Source: Shinella sp. CPCC 101442 | GTDB taxonomy: Bacteria > Pseudomonadota > Alphaproteobacteria > Rhizobiales > Rhizobiaceae | NCBI RefSeq assembly: GCF_024704725.1 | Contig: NZ_JALIQS010000016.1 | Coordinates: 1 to 64,000, forward strand | DNA: 64,000 nt | Reading direction: 5' to 3' | Part shown: positions 52,401-60,590 of the stretch, in pieces | How positions within the stretch are numbered: position 1 is the stretch's first letter | How the letters are laid out: the number at the start of each line of letters is the position of its first letter | The notes under the pieces: model-generated | What the model was told of the DNA's origin: nothing | The model's input: only the letters and a program-made list of their open reading frames with translations | Database searches by the model: none | Position numbers and translations under genes: made by a program

Positions 52401-52613
52401 GCCCGTCAGGCCCTGCTCGATGACCTTCGTCACGGCGTTTTCAACCGTTACCGCATCCGCGCCCGGATAAGTGGCGCTGATGCGAACGGTGATCGGCGCG
52501 ACCTGCGGATATTGCGCGACGGCAAGCAGACGGACGGCAAGCAAGCCTGCCAGCATGATGACGATGGCGATGACCCAGGCGAAGACCGGCCTGTCGACGA
52601 AAAAACGGGACAT
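49467..52613 (-). CDS. RND multidrug efflux pump, AcrB/MexB type
   Basis: A 1048-residue inner-membrane pump, the standard AcrB length, starting at ATG 52613 behind GAGGTG. It begins MSRFFVDRPVFAWVIAIVIM. The proton-relay Asp-Asp pair is in GLLVDDAIVVVENVERLM. Two sets of six helices flank two large periplasmic loops. Substrates are usually hydrophobic drugs or toxic metabolites. It is 7 bases after the adaptor gene in the same operon. No outer-membrane channel gene is present, so a TolC-like protein from elsewhere is needed. Confidence 0.94.
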   Translation of the reverse strand: MSRFFVDRPVFAWVIAIVIMLAGLLAVRLLAVAQYPQVAPITVRISATYPGADAVTVENAVTKVIEQGLTGIDHLDYVTATSTATGQADVSVVFTSAADPDIAQVQVQNKVQLVTSQLPQAVQANGLTVARAGTGFFMVVALASSDGRLKPIDLADLIDSDINDPIRRIDGVGDLQIFGSGYAMRLWVDPAKLLKYQLMIGDVQAAVEAQNVQVSAGQLGALPQLAGQQLNATVTAKSRLQTPEQFENIIVKSAADGAVVRLRDVARVEIGAESYVRSGTYNNRNAAGFGIQLASNANALDVAANVRATLDRVKAELPEGVEIHYPYDTAPFVQLSLESVVEALFEAIVLVFVVMYLFLQNFRATLIPTLAIPVVLLGTFGILALFGFTINTLTMFAMVLAIGLLVDDAIVVVENVERLMAEEKLSPREAAIRSMRQISGALVGIAAVLSAVFVPMAFFPGSVGVIYRQFSITIVSAMVLSVLVALVFTPALCATLLKARHDGPRRGPLGLFERLMERMTTGYGRATEGLVRRAFRFLVVFLALSVAAGWLFYRLPTSFLPPEDQGRLLVTVQMPAGATIDRTTRVQNAVIDYFLTQEKDTVDGVFGSVGFNFSGQGQNVALAFVSLKDFRERTAPGSDAQSIARRTTQAFSGLKDGRAFVIAPPAIQGFGNAAGFEFYLLDTANTGREALVTARSQLLAAASQNPALTGTRPNGLEDAAQYAITIDQDKASAMNLSLADIDATLSAAWGSRYINDFDLDGRIKPVYIQGESDARMQPDDLDKWHVRNADGEMVAFSAFSSGAWTAGSPRRERYNGLPAVQIQGAANGVSSGTAMREVEELVRALPPGYALAWSGLSAQEEASGNSAMQLFALSVLVVFLSLAALYESWTIPFAVLLSAPIGIFGALAAATLFDQANDIYFKVGLLTTMGLAAKNAILIIEFAVEKMRHGADLVPATVEAARQRLRPILMTSFAFILGVLPLALAQGPGSNAQNAIGIGVMGGTIASTILGTFFIPLLFVVTWRVFKTGRGRRGIRAEHAAAPGTTLS

Positions 52614-52620
52614 GGGCACC

Positions 52621-53838
52621 TCAGCGGCTGGAGACTTCGACGGGGGGGCGGCCCTCTGCCGGATCGGCACCGGCGACCGGCCTGATGGCACCCGTCGCAT
52701 CGTCAATGGCAACCTCGAGCGCCTTGACGGTTTCGCCGCTGCGAACGCTCTGCGCGCCCTCGACGATGAGCCGGGCACCGTCGGAAAGACCGGCTGTCAC
52801 CACCCAGCTGTTGCCTTTTCTGCGGTCGATGGCGAGTGTCCTTTCCTCCACCTTGCCGCCTTCGCCGACGATCTTGACAAGGGCTTCCCCTCCGCGATTG
52901 CGCGTGACGGCCCGCTGCGGCACGAGGAAGCTGTTGCCCATCACACCCTCGTCGATCGTGGCGCGAACATACATCCCGGGCAGCAGCAGGTGATCGGGAT
53001 TGGGAAAGGCCGCCCGCACCACGACGGTCCCGGCCGTCTCGCTGACGGTCGTTTCGTAGAATTGCAGCTTGCCCGCATGGGGATAGGCCAAGCCATCCTC
53101 CAGGGTGAGCCGCACTTGCGGCATCGTCGCCGGCGTCAGGCCTCCCGCGCCGGCGGCGCGGCGGAACGACAGCAGGCGCGCGCTCGGCTGGCTCACCTCT
53201 ACATAGATGGGATCGAGCTGGCGAATGGTCGTCAGGACAGCGGCCTGCTCGGCGGTGACAAGCGCGCCGACGTTGACGGAGGAACGGTCGACACGGCCGG
53301 AGATCGGCGCGCGGATGGCCGTGCGCTGGAGATTGATGCGCGCCGTCTCGATCGCCGCCTTTGCCGCCGCGACGTCGGATACCGCCTGCCCGAGCGCCAG
53401 CGCAGCATCGTCATAGTCCTGACTGCTGACCGCATCGGCTGTCCGAAGGCGTCCGAGGCGGTCTATCCTCGCCTGTGCGTTGCGCTGGGCAGCACCTGCC
53501 CGCTCGAGAGCGGCGGCGGCGCTGTCATAGGCGGCCTGATAGGAAGCCGGCTCGATCTCGTAGAGAACATCGCCCGCCTTCACCTCGCGGCCCTCGGTGA
53601 AGACGCGCGCGCGCACCAGCCCCGAAACCTGTGGCCTGACCTCGGCGGCGCTGGATGCAACCGTGCGGCCGGCGAGTTCGGACGAGACGGACACATCCTC
53701 CGGCGAAAGCGTGATGACGCTGACCTCCGTCTCCGCTTTCTCCGCCTGGCCGGCCGTGTTCGAACTGGCTTCGGTGCAGGCGCTGAGCGCCAGCGCCAGG
53801 AGAGGGGCGATGAAAACGGGGGGCGCTGTTTTCCACAT
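52621..53838 (-). CDS. RND periplasmic adaptor lipoprotein, AcrA/MexA type
   Basis: A 405-residue membrane-fusion protein with a lipoprotein signal whose lipobox is LSAC (Cys21). The barrel-sandwich, alpha-hairpin and beta-barrel parts are visible: VRPQVSGLVRARVFTEGREVKAGDVLYEIEP, an Ala-rich coiled coil at about 105-170, and IRAPISGRVDRSSVNVGALV. It links the pump to an outer-membrane channel. Its start follows GAGG, and an OmpR-type direct repeat lies about 80 bases upstream. Confidence 0.93.
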   Translation of the reverse strand: MWKTAPPVFIAPLLALALSACTEASSNTAGQAEKAETEVSVITLSPEDVSVSSELAGRTVASSAAEVRPQVSGLVRARVFTEGREVKAGDVLYEIEPASYQAAYDSAAAALERAGAAQRNAQARIDRLGRLRTADAVSSQDYDDAALALGQAVSDVAAAKAAIETARINLQRTAIRAPISGRVDRSSVNVGALVTAEQAAVLTTIRQLDPIYVEVSQPSARLLSFRRAAGAGGLTPATMPQVRLTLEDGLAYPHAGKLQFYETTVSETAGTVVVRAAFPNPDHLLLPGMYVRATIDEGVMGNSFLVPQRAVTRNRGGEALVKIVGEGGKVEERTLAIDRRKGNSWVVTAGLSDGARLIVEGAQSVRSGETVKALEVAIDDATGAIRPVAGADPAEGRPPVEVSSR

Positions 53839-53917
53839 GAGACGGCCTCGCTACGGTTGGGATTGCTCGTGAGCCTACCGTCGCCCCGTCTCAGGAATGT
53901 GCCCGCAGGCCGGCTGA

Positions 53918-53934
53918 ATGTATCAAATTGTATC
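53918..53934. promoter_or_regulatory. Direct repeat with 10-bp period upstream of the RND operon
   Basis: ATGTATC (53918-53924) and TTGTATC (53928-53934) start exactly 10 bases apart, the layout bound by OmpR-family dimers. The same heptamer occurs upstream of the response-regulator and iorA genes at 56741-56780. Confidence 0.5.
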
Positions 53935-54078
53935 GCACTGCAGCATTGAAATCCCGCGGCCCCGCGCGCCCTTTCGGGGCCATTTGACCGTGGCGTACAA
54001 TTTTCGACAAAGACGGCAAAACGCTGAGACAGGTTGACCGCAGACTGGAATCCGCAAAAGTTTGCGAAGGAGATCCCC

Positions 54079-54519
54079 ATGCCCGCCTACACGATCGAAA
54101 CGACCTACAAGCTGCCGATCTACCGGCATCGGGTCTACAATGCCGATACGCTGGAGGAAGCCTGCCTCCTGGCGGTTCGCGACGCGGACTGGAACGATGA
54201 GCGGCCCGACATCGAGGCTTCCGAACGCACCTTCGTCAGCGGCATATGGGAGGGCGCCCTGCAGGAAGTGGCCGGCCGGGCCGTGAGCGTGCCGCCAACC
54301 TTCGACGAAGCCGTCCGGCGCAAGGCCGACCTCTTCGAGCATTCGCTTCGCCTGATCAACGCGGCGGCGCAGACCGGTTCGACGAATGAGCTGTGGCGCA
54401 AGCAGGCCCAGGCGCTGTTGAAGGAGGCGATGGCGATCGGGGCGGATTGCCGCTCTCACTGGCTGGATCCGCAACTCGAAACCGGTGCTGCATCGGCCGC
54501 CTTCGCCGCACATAGATGA
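54079..54519 (+). CDS. Hypothetical protein
   Basis: A 146-residue soluble protein starting at ATG 54079 behind GAAGGAG. It opens MPAYTIETTYKLPIYRHRVY and includes NADTLEEACLLAVRDADWND, a strand-helix pattern without a signal peptide. I do not recognise a functional family. It is divergent from the RND operon and shares its regulatory region, and it ends before a clear terminator. Coregulation with efflux is possible but unproven. Confidence 0.75.
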   Translation: MPAYTIETTYKLPIYRHRVYNADTLEEACLLAVRDADWNDERPDIEASERTFVSGIWEGALQEVAGRAVSVPPTFDEAVRRKADLFEHSLRLINAAAQTGSTNELWRKQAQALLKEAMAIGADCRSHWLDPQLETGAASAAFAAHR

Positions 54520-54580
54520 AGCCCGGCGACCCGGCCCCGGGCGACGATATCCTCGTCAGCAGTCTGTCCCCCACCCAGTG

Positions 54581-54620
54581 ACCCGGCATCACCAACAACG
54601 GAGATGCCGGGTATTTCTTT
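54581..54620 (+). terminator. Intrinsic terminator after the hypothetical gene
   Basis: ACCCGGCATC (54581-54590) and GATGCCGGGT (54603-54612) form a 10-bp perfect stem around 12 bases, followed by ATTTCTTT. It lies 62 bases after the stop and about 40 bases before the end of the convergent histidine-kinase gene. Confidence 0.75.
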
Positions 54621-54658
54621 GTGCGGAAGGGCCGATCTCCCGATGCCGGCCCGCGGCC

Positions 54659-55981
54659 TCAGGCCGCCAGACTTGCCAGATGTTCGCGCGGCAGCGCGAG
54701 TATGGCGCAAAGACCCGGATTCCGGTTGACGAGGCGAATGTCGCCGCCGTGCTGGTGCGCGATCGCGCGGGCGATGGACAGGCCAAGGCCGACGCCGCCC
54801 GTCTGGCGGTTGCGCGAATCCTCGAGGCGCACGAAGGGTGAGAAGACCGCTTCCAGCTGATTGGCCGGAATGCCCGGCCCGTCGTCGGCGACCGATATCA
54901 GCACCTCCGCATCGCTGACGGCGAGGCTGACGCGGGCCGCATTGCCATAGCGCATGGCGTTTTCGATCAGGTTGCGCAGAGCGCGGCGCAGGTTCTCCGG
55001 GCGGCAGCGGAAATCGAGGCGCTCGCCTTCCGTGAACTCGATGCCCGGATAGACCGCCGCCATGTCCTCGCAGAGGCTATCGACCAGGGCGTTGAGATCG
55101 ACCGTCCGTGTTTCGCCGGCCGTCGCCTCGCCCTTGGCAAAGGCGAGCGTCGCGTCCACCATGGTCTGCATTTCCTCGATCGTTGCGATGATGCGATCCT
55201 GCAGGGCGGGGTCCTTGATGTATTCCGCCCGCAGCCGCAGGGTGGTCAACGGGGTGCGCAGATCGTGCCCGATGGCCGCAAGCATCTGCGTCCTGTCCGA
55301 GACGAAACGGTGCAGCCGGTCCTGCATGCGATTGAAGGCGGCGGCGGTCTTGCGCAGGTCCTCCGGCCCCGTCTCTGGCAGGGGGCTGTGCTGCTCGCCG
55401 CGGCCCAGCCGGTCGGCGGCATCGCTGAGCGCCGTGAGGGGCCGGACGATGCGCCGCGCGAAAATGGTCCCGCCGACGGCCAGCACCAGCGCGAAAAGCA
55501 CGAAGCTGATGATCGACTGGCGCTGCAGGGAACCGCTGCTGATGCGCTTGTAGTAGATGCCGTTCAGCCAGCGCGTGCCGGAGGGAACGGCAAGGCCGAG
55601 CCCGTTACCGTCTATGTAGCTGCTCTCGGTGCAGTCCGTGACCGGTTTTTCCGGGAAGGCGCCCGGCGGATTGCTGCCGGCCGTGCCGGGCAGGACGCAG
55701 ACGGCGCCCGGCTGCGGCTCGGGCGCATCGGCGATCCAGAAACGCGTATAGGCATTGCCGCTTGCCGCCGTCACCCGCTTGGCGATGTCGGGCGAAGCGG
55801 AGTCGAGTGCCGCCGCCAACGCGCTGGCCGCCCGGCGGAACTCCGTCTCCTCCGATGCGCGCAGGTCGCGGATGCGGTCTCCCGAGGCGAGGATGTAACC
55901 AATCGCCTGCGAGACCAGCAAAGCCACCAGCATCGCGACGATGAACTGGCCCGCAAGGCTCTTCTTCCATAGCTTCAACAT
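54659..55981 (-). CDS. Sensor histidine kinase, EnvZ type
   Basis: A 440-residue inner-membrane kinase. Helices at about 12-32 and 157-175 flank a periplasmic sensor region of roughly 120 residues with a Cys pair. A HAMP linker follows, then the phospho-acceptor His239 in AAIGHDLRTPLTTLR. ATP-site boxes are NLIENAMRYG, DDGPGIP and GVGLGLSIARAIAHQHGG. Its start lies inside the end of the response-regulator gene (7-base overlap), so the two are made together. The signal is unknown; adjacent RND and iorAB operons suggest a toxic heterocycle or aldehyde. Confidence 0.93.
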   Translation of the reverse strand: MLKLWKKSLAGQFIVAMLVALLVSQAIGYILASGDRIRDLRASEETEFRRAASALAAALDSASPDIAKRVTAASGNAYTRFWIADAPEPQPGAVCVLPGTAGSNPPGAFPEKPVTDCTESSYIDGNGLGLAVPSGTRWLNGIYYKRISSGSLQRQSIISFVLFALVLAVGGTIFARRIVRPLTALSDAADRLGRGEQHSPLPETGPEDLRKTAAAFNRMQDRLHRFVSDRTQMLAAIGHDLRTPLTTLRLRAEYIKDPALQDRIIATIEEMQTMVDATLAFAKGEATAGETRTVDLNALVDSLCEDMAAVYPGIEFTEGERLDFRCRPENLRRALRNLIENAMRYGNAARVSLAVSDAEVLISVADDGPGIPANQLEAVFSPFVRLEDSRNRQTGGVGLGLSIARAIAHQHGGDIRLVNRNPGLCAILALPREHLASLAA

Positions 55982-56694
55982 TTTGCGACGGAGGGCATGA
56001 AACTGTACCCTCCTCCCCAGTGCGTGCGGATGATTTCCGGATTCTTCGGATCGACCTCGATCTTCTTGCGCAGCCGGCTGACCTGGTTGTCGATCGCCCG
56101 GTCGAATGGATCGGCGATGCGGCCGGCCGTCAGGTCGAGGAGCTGGTCGCGGCTGAGCACGATGCCCGGATGGTCGATGAAGGCCTTCAGCAGCCGGAAC
56201 TCCGCGGAAGAAAGCGGCACGCCGACATTTTCAGCGCTGACGAGTTCCCGCCGGCCGGTATCGAGCCGCCATTGGCCGAAATGCACGAAGTTCGCCTTGA
56301 TGACGTCGCGCTGCGGCGGCAGGGACCGCACGCGCCGCAGGATCGCCTTGATGCGGGCGAGCAGTTCTCGTGGATTGAAGGGTTTCACCAGATAGTCGTC
56401 CGCGCCCAGCTCCAGGCCGATGATGCGGTCCGTCTCGTCGGTCCTCGCCGTCAGGAAAAGGATCGGGACTTCCATGTTGGCACGCAGGTCGCGGCAAAGG
56501 GTCAGGCCGTCCTCGCCGGGCATCATGATGTCGAGGACGATCAGGTCCGGCAACGACACCTGCAGGATCTGCCGCAGCGCCGGGCCGCCATCGGCCGTAT
56601 CGACACGAAATCCGCGGTCGCCGAGATAATCGGCGAGGAGTTCACGAATGTCGGCGTTGTCGTCGGTGACGACGATGTGGGGAAATGGAGCCAT
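55975..56694 (-). CDS. OmpR-family response regulator
   Basis: A 239-residue regulator. The receiver domain has Asp11-Asp12 and phospho-acceptor Asp55 ([13 protein letters not shown]), with Lys in [12 protein letters not shown]. The C-terminal winged helix (about 135-235) includes [26 protein letters not shown] and [15 protein letters not shown]. It is divergent from the iorAB operon. Heptamer repeats with a 10-bp period in the shared intergenic region (56741-56780) and before the RND operon are likely binding sites. Confidence 0.94.
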   Translation of the reverse strand: MAPFPHIVVTDDNADIRELLADYLGDRGFRVDTADGGPALRQILQVSLPDLIVLDIMMPGEDGLTLCRDLRANMEVPILFLTARTDETDRIIGLELGADDYLVKPFNPRELLARIKAILRRVRSLPPQRDVIKANFVHFGQWRLDTGRRELVSAENVGVPLSSAEFRLLKAFIDHPGIVLSRDQLLDLTAGRIADPFDRAIDNQVSRLRKKIEVDPKNPEIIRTHWGGGYSFMPSVAKC

Positions 56695-56740
56695 TGCCTT
56701 TCAATACAGGATGGAGCCGCGCTTCCGGCAGCGAAAAATT

Positions 56741-56780
56741 GTAAAAAATTGCATCAGGCGGCTGCGACAATCCGATACAA
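56741..56780. promoter_or_regulatory. Two oppositely oriented 10-bp-period repeats between regulator and iorA
   Basis: On the plus strand TTGTAAA (56741-56747) and TTGCATC (56751-56757) are 10 bases apart. On the minus strand TTGTATC (56780-56774) and TTGTCGC (56770-56764) are also 10 bases apart. The pairs face each other in the 160-base divergent region, as expected for sites controlling both directions. Confidence 0.5.
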
Positions 56781-56854
56781 ATCCCGCCCCTCACGGGAAA
56801 ATTCTGCGACAGGTTCATTCTACCTTGGCTTCCGGTCAACTGCTGGAGGCAAGA

Positions 56855-57310
56855 ATGCCGGTTCTCAAGGTCAACGGATCGCCGCACGAGATCGATCTTC
56901 CCGACGACACCCCGCTCCTGTGGGCGCTGCGTGATACGCTCGGGCTGCTCGGAACGCGCTATGGCTGCGGCGCCGCTCTGTGCGGCTGTTGCACCGTGCA
57001 TGCGGATGGCAAAGCGCTGCGATCCTGCGTCGCGACGCTGGCGGATGTCGCCGGCGCCGAAATTCTCACCATCGAGGGACTTGGCACCGCTGCGACGCCC
57101 CATCCGGTGCAGGCGGCCTGGCTAGAGATCGACGTCGCCCAATGCGGCTACTGTCAGTCCGGGCAGATGATGCAGGCCGCCGCCCTCCTGCGTGAAATAC
57201 CGAAGCCGAGCGATGCGGATATCGATGCCGCCATGTCCGGCAACCTCTGCCGCTGCGGCACCTACAGCCGCGTCCGCGCCGCTATCCACCGCGCTGCGGA
57301 GTTCATCTGA
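56855..57310 (+). CDS. iorA: [2Fe-2S] subunit of an isoquinoline 1-oxidoreductase-like enzyme, copy 1
   Basis: A 151-residue small subunit of the IorA type with GGAGG before ATG 56855. Cluster 1 is [17 protein letters not shown] with a following Cys. Cluster 2 is CGYCQSGQ with CRCGTY. It has no signal of its own and would be exported with the Tat-tagged large subunit encoded next, whose start overlaps by 1 base. The family oxidises N-heterocycles or aldehydes and passes electrons to cytochrome c. Confidence 0.92.
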   Translation: MPVLKVNGSPHEIDLPDDTPLLWALRDTLGLLGTRYGCGAALCGCCTVHADGKALRSCVATLADVAGAEILTIEGLGTAATPHPVQAAWLEIDVAQCGYCQSGQMMQAAALLREIPKPSDADIDAAMSGNLCRCGTYSRVRAAIHRAAEFI

Positions 57311-59460
57311 TGAACACGCCCGCTCCCACCCGACGTCAATTCCTGTTCGGCATTTCGGCCGTCGCCGGCGGCCTGCTGGTCGGCCTGCCGGAAAGCCGTG
57401 CACAAACCGGCCACGGCGAGGTTACGGCCTGGGTGGTGATCACGCCCGACGACACGGTGACGATCCGCGTTGCCCGAAGCGACATGGGGCAAGGCATCTT
57501 CACGGCCCTGCCGATGCTGGTCGCCGAAGAGCTCGAATGCGACTGGGCGAAGGTGCGCGCGGAATATGCCGATACGAACGAAAACCTCACTCGCGACAAA
57601 CCCTGGGGCGACATGGTGACCTCCACCTCGATTTCCGTGCGCGCCTCGCAGGAATACCTGCGCCAGGCCGGCGCCCAGGCCCGGGAAATGCTGATCGCCG
57701 AGGCAGCGGCTCGCTGGAACGTGACGCCGGTCTCCTGCCGCGCACGAGGCGGCATCGTTTCCCATGCGGCAAGCGGGCGTGCCCTCCGCTTCGGCGCGCT
57801 GGCAGCGGCGGCCGCACGACGACCTATTCCGGAAAACGTACCCCTCAAGGCTCCGTCCGATTGGCGGCTGATCGGCACGTCGGCCGCCCGTATCGAGGCA
57901 GCGCCCAAGGTCTTCGCCGAGCCGATCTTCGCCACCGACGTCGACCTGCCCGGCATGCTGCATGCGGCGGTCAAGAACTGTCCGACCATCGGCGGCAGCG
58001 TCGTCGCCTTCGACCACGCGGCCGTTGCCGGCCTGCCCGGCGTGCGGCATGTCGTCCAGGTCGGAAAGGACGCCGTCGCCGTCGTCGCCGATAGCTGGCG
58101 GCAGGCGAATGCCGCCGTCGAGGCGCTTCCCGTCACCTGGGACGAGAGCATCGGAACGGGTGTGTCGAACGCGACGCTTCGTACGCTCTTCCGCGAAGGC
58201 CTTGCCGATCCCGCCGCGGCCATCGGCCATCGCATCGACGATGTGGGCGCATCGCTTGGCGGCGCGGCGCAGATCATCGACGTCGAATACGAGGCGCCCT
58301 TCCTCGCCCACGCCACCATGGAGCCGCAGGTCTGCACGGCGAAGGTCACGGCGGAGCGCATCGATCTCTGGGCGCCGACCCAGAACGGCGAGGGAACGAC
58401 GAACACCATCGCCCGTGTCATGCAGCGGGACGCCGCGCAGATCTTCGTGCACAAGCTGCAGCTGGGCGGCGGCTTCGGCCGGCGGGGCCTTGCGCAGGAT
58501 TGGGCGCGGCAGTCCGTGCAGATCGCCGCGCAGGTGCCCGGCGTGCCGGTGCGCATGCTCTGGTCGCGCGAGGAGGATTTCACCCACGACTACTACCGGC
58601 CGATGGTTCTGGCGCGCCAGACGGCGGGCTTCGACGCGCAGGGCAGGCTGCTCGGCTGGAAAGTGCGCATTTCCGGTTCCTCGATCGCCGCCTCGCTTGC
58701 TCCCTTCTGGCTGAAGGAGGGTGTCGACAACGCCCTGATGGACGGCTTCGTGGAGGAGGACATGCCCTATGCCGTCGCAAGCTTCGAGGTGGGCGTGGCG
58801 CGGCGCGACAGCCATATCCCGGTCGGCTTCTGGCGCGGCGTGAACCTGTCGCAAAACGGCTGGTTCCGCGAGGCCTTCCTCGACGAGATCGCCGCCATGC
58901 GCAAGATCGACCCCTATCTCCTGCGCCGCGAACTCCTCTCGGAAAATCCCCGGGCGCTCGCCACGCTGGATGCCGCGGCAAAACTCGCCGGATGGGGCAA
59001 GCCGCCTGCAGGCCGACACCAGGGCATCGCCATCGTCGAAGGCGACAATGCCTGGTGTGCGCAGATCGCGGAAATCTCGGTGACGGACGGGCGCCTGAAG
59101 GTGCACCGCATCAGCTGCGCGGTCGATCCCAATTTCGTGGTGCATCCGGATATCACCGTCCAGCAGATCGAGGGCGGCATCGTGCAGGGGCTTGCGGCGG
59201 CGCTCTACGGAGAGGTGACGGTCGAGGACGGCCGCGTCCAGCAGACCAATTTTCACAACTACCGTTACCTGCGCATGGAGGAAATGCCCGTCATCGACGT
59301 CGCCCTGGTGCCGAGCCTCGGCCGCTATGGCGACCGTTGGGGCGGGGTCGGAGAAACCGGCCTGCCGCCCCTCGCCCCGGCGCTCACCAACGCGATCCAT
59401 CCGGCAACCGGCAAGCGCCTGCGCAGCCTGCCGATCAGCAACCACGATCTCCGGGTGTGA
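57310..59460 (+). CDS. iorB: Molybdopterin subunit of an isoquinoline 1-oxidoreductase-like enzyme, copy 1
   Basis: A 716-residue IorB-type large subunit with a Tat signal (TRRQFLFG, Arg8-Arg9). Family motifs are RVARSDMGQGIFTALPMLVAEELECDW, KLQLGGGFGRRG for the cofactor, GFWRGVNLSQNGWFREAFLDE, and GGVGETGLPPLAPALTNAI with the catalytic Glu. The order of domains is that of the single-chain IorB proteins. With the preceding iron-sulphur subunit and the following cytochrome it makes a periplasmic dehydrogenase. The substrate is not predictable; aldehydes or N-heterocycles are usual. Confidence 0.92.
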   Translation: MNTPAPTRRQFLFGISAVAGGLLVGLPESRAQTGHGEVTAWVVITPDDTVTIRVARSDMGQGIFTALPMLVAEELECDWAKVRAEYADTNENLTRDKPWGDMVTSTSISVRASQEYLRQAGAQAREMLIAEAAARWNVTPVSCRARGGIVSHAASGRALRFGALAAAAARRPIPENVPLKAPSDWRLIGTSAARIEAAPKVFAEPIFATDVDLPGMLHAAVKNCPTIGGSVVAFDHAAVAGLPGVRHVVQVGKDAVAVVADSWRQANAAVEALPVTWDESIGTGVSNATLRTLFREGLADPAAAIGHRIDDVGASLGGAAQIIDVEYEAPFLAHATMEPQVCTAKVTAERIDLWAPTQNGEGTTNTIARVMQRDAAQIFVHKLQLGGGFGRRGLAQDWARQSVQIAAQVPGVPVRMLWSREEDFTHDYYRPMVLARQTAGFDAQGRLLGWKVRISGSSIAASLAPFWLKEGVDNALMDGFVEEDMPYAVASFEVGVARRDSHIPVGFWRGVNLSQNGWFREAFLDEIAAMRKIDPYLLRRELLSENPRALATLDAAAKLAGWGKPPAGRHQGIAIVEGDNAWCAQIAEISVTDGRLKVHRISCAVDPNFVVHPDITVQQIEGGIVQGLAAALYGEVTVEDGRVQQTNFHNYRYLRMEEMPVIDVALVPSLGRYGDRWGGVGETGLPPLAPALTNAIHPATGKRLRSLPISNHDLRV

Positions 59461-59465
59461 CGGCG

Positions 59466-60041
59466 ATGCGCTTTCCCTCTCTCATTCTCGCCCCGATCCT
59501 CGCCGCCGCGACAACCATCGCCGTGACCGCCGAGGAGGTCACCCTTCCGCAGGACGAGGTGGCGTCGCTTGCCGCCTTCGACCGGCTAGTGGCCGTCATC
59601 GAGCACCCACGCTGCATGAACTGCCACACCAGCACGGATTTCCCCCGCCAGGGCAATGCACGCCTTCGCCACAACATGGGCGTGGCGCGCGGGCCGGAAA
59701 ACCACGGCACGCCGGCCCTGCAATGCGCGACCTGCCACCAGGACAACAATGCGCCCTCCGGCGTGCCGGGCAATGCCAACTGGCATCTCGCGCCGCTCTC
59801 CATGGCCTGGGAAGGCCTCGACCGGCGCGGCATCTGCCGCCAGCTCACCGATCCGGCGCGCAGTACCATGACGCCGGAACAGCTCGTCGAGCATATGAAC
59901 AACGACCCGCTGGTTCTCTGGGCCTGGAACCCGGGCAACGACCTCAACGGCCTGCCGCGCGAAAAGCCGCCGATGTCAGCCGGGGAGTTCGGCGAACTGG
60001 TGCGGGTCTGGGTCGCGAACGGCGCGCAGTGCCCCGACTGA
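59466..60041 (+). CDS. Dihaem c-type cytochrome, copy-1 partner
   Basis: A 191-residue periplasmic protein with a Sec signal (about 1-22) from ATG 59466; a GTG at 59457 is possible. Two haem-binding sites are CMNCH (50-54) and CATCH (87-91). The rest does not resemble class I cytochrome c; it looks like isoquinoline-oxidoreductase-associated haem proteins with a C-terminal helical part. It probably accepts electrons from the preceding Ior-type enzyme. Confidence 0.87.
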   Translation: MRFPSLILAPILAAATTIAVTAEEVTLPQDEVASLAAFDRLVAVIEHPRCMNCHTSTDFPRQGNARLRHNMGVARGPENHGTPALQCATCHQDNNAPSGVPGNANWHLAPLSMAWEGLDRRGICRQLTDPARSTMTPEQLVEHMNNDPLVLWAWNPGNDLNGLPREKPPMSAGEFGELVRVWVANGAQCPD

Positions 60042-60112
60042 CGGCCAAACGACCGCATCGAGACCGTTTCCCTCAGCCGTCGCCTGCGGCGACCCCTCGA
60101 AAGGAGAACCCC

Positions 60113-60577
60113 ATGGCCAGCTTGAACATCAACGGCGAAATCCGTGATCTGGACGCGGAGCCGGGAACGCCTCTCCTGTGGGTGCTGCGCGAGCAGGCGG
60201 GCCTCACCGGCACGAAATATGGCTGCGGCATCGCCCAGTGCGGCGCCTGCACCGTCCATGTCGACGGCGTTGCCGTGCGCTCCTGCTCGATCCCGGTCGA
60301 AGCCATTGCGCCCGACCAGAGGATCGTGACCATCGAAGGCCTCGGCAAGGACGGGCTGCACCCCGTCCAGCAGGCCTGGCTGGAGCTCGACGTTCCGCAA
60401 TGCGGCTATTGCCAGTCCGGCATGATCATGGCCGCGGCTGCCCTTCTTGCCGAACACCCCGATCCCGGGCCCGACCTCATCGCAGGCGAGATCACCAACA
60501 TCTGTCGCTGCGGCACCTATTCCCGCGTTGCCGCCGCCATCGCGCAGGCGGCGGCAACGCGGGCCGGCAAGAGCTGA
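60113..60577 (+). CDS. iorA: [2Fe-2S] subunit of an isoquinoline 1-oxidoreductase-like enzyme, copy 2
   Basis: A 154-residue IorA-type subunit from ATG 60113 with AAGGAG upstream. Cluster 1 is YGCGIAQCGACTVHVDG with a following Cys. Cluster 2 is CGYCQSGM with CRCGTY. It is clearly related to the copy-1 subunit but well diverged, so the duplication is old or the sets came separately. It begins 71 bases after the dihaem cytochrome gene. Confidence 0.92.
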   Translation: MASLNINGEIRDLDAEPGTPLLWVLREQAGLTGTKYGCGIAQCGACTVHVDGVAVRSCSIPVEAIAPDQRIVTIEGLGKDGLHPVQQAWLELDVPQCGYCQSGMIMAAAALLAEHPDPGPDLIAGEITNICRCGTYSRVAAAIAQAAATRAGKS

Positions 60578-60590
60578 GAGGAGAGTTCCC

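Noticed and set aside
57262-59445. A 727-codon open frame opposite iorB
   Set aside because: The plus-strand frame has Tat signal, cofactor motifs and operon context; the minus-strand frame is a shadow.
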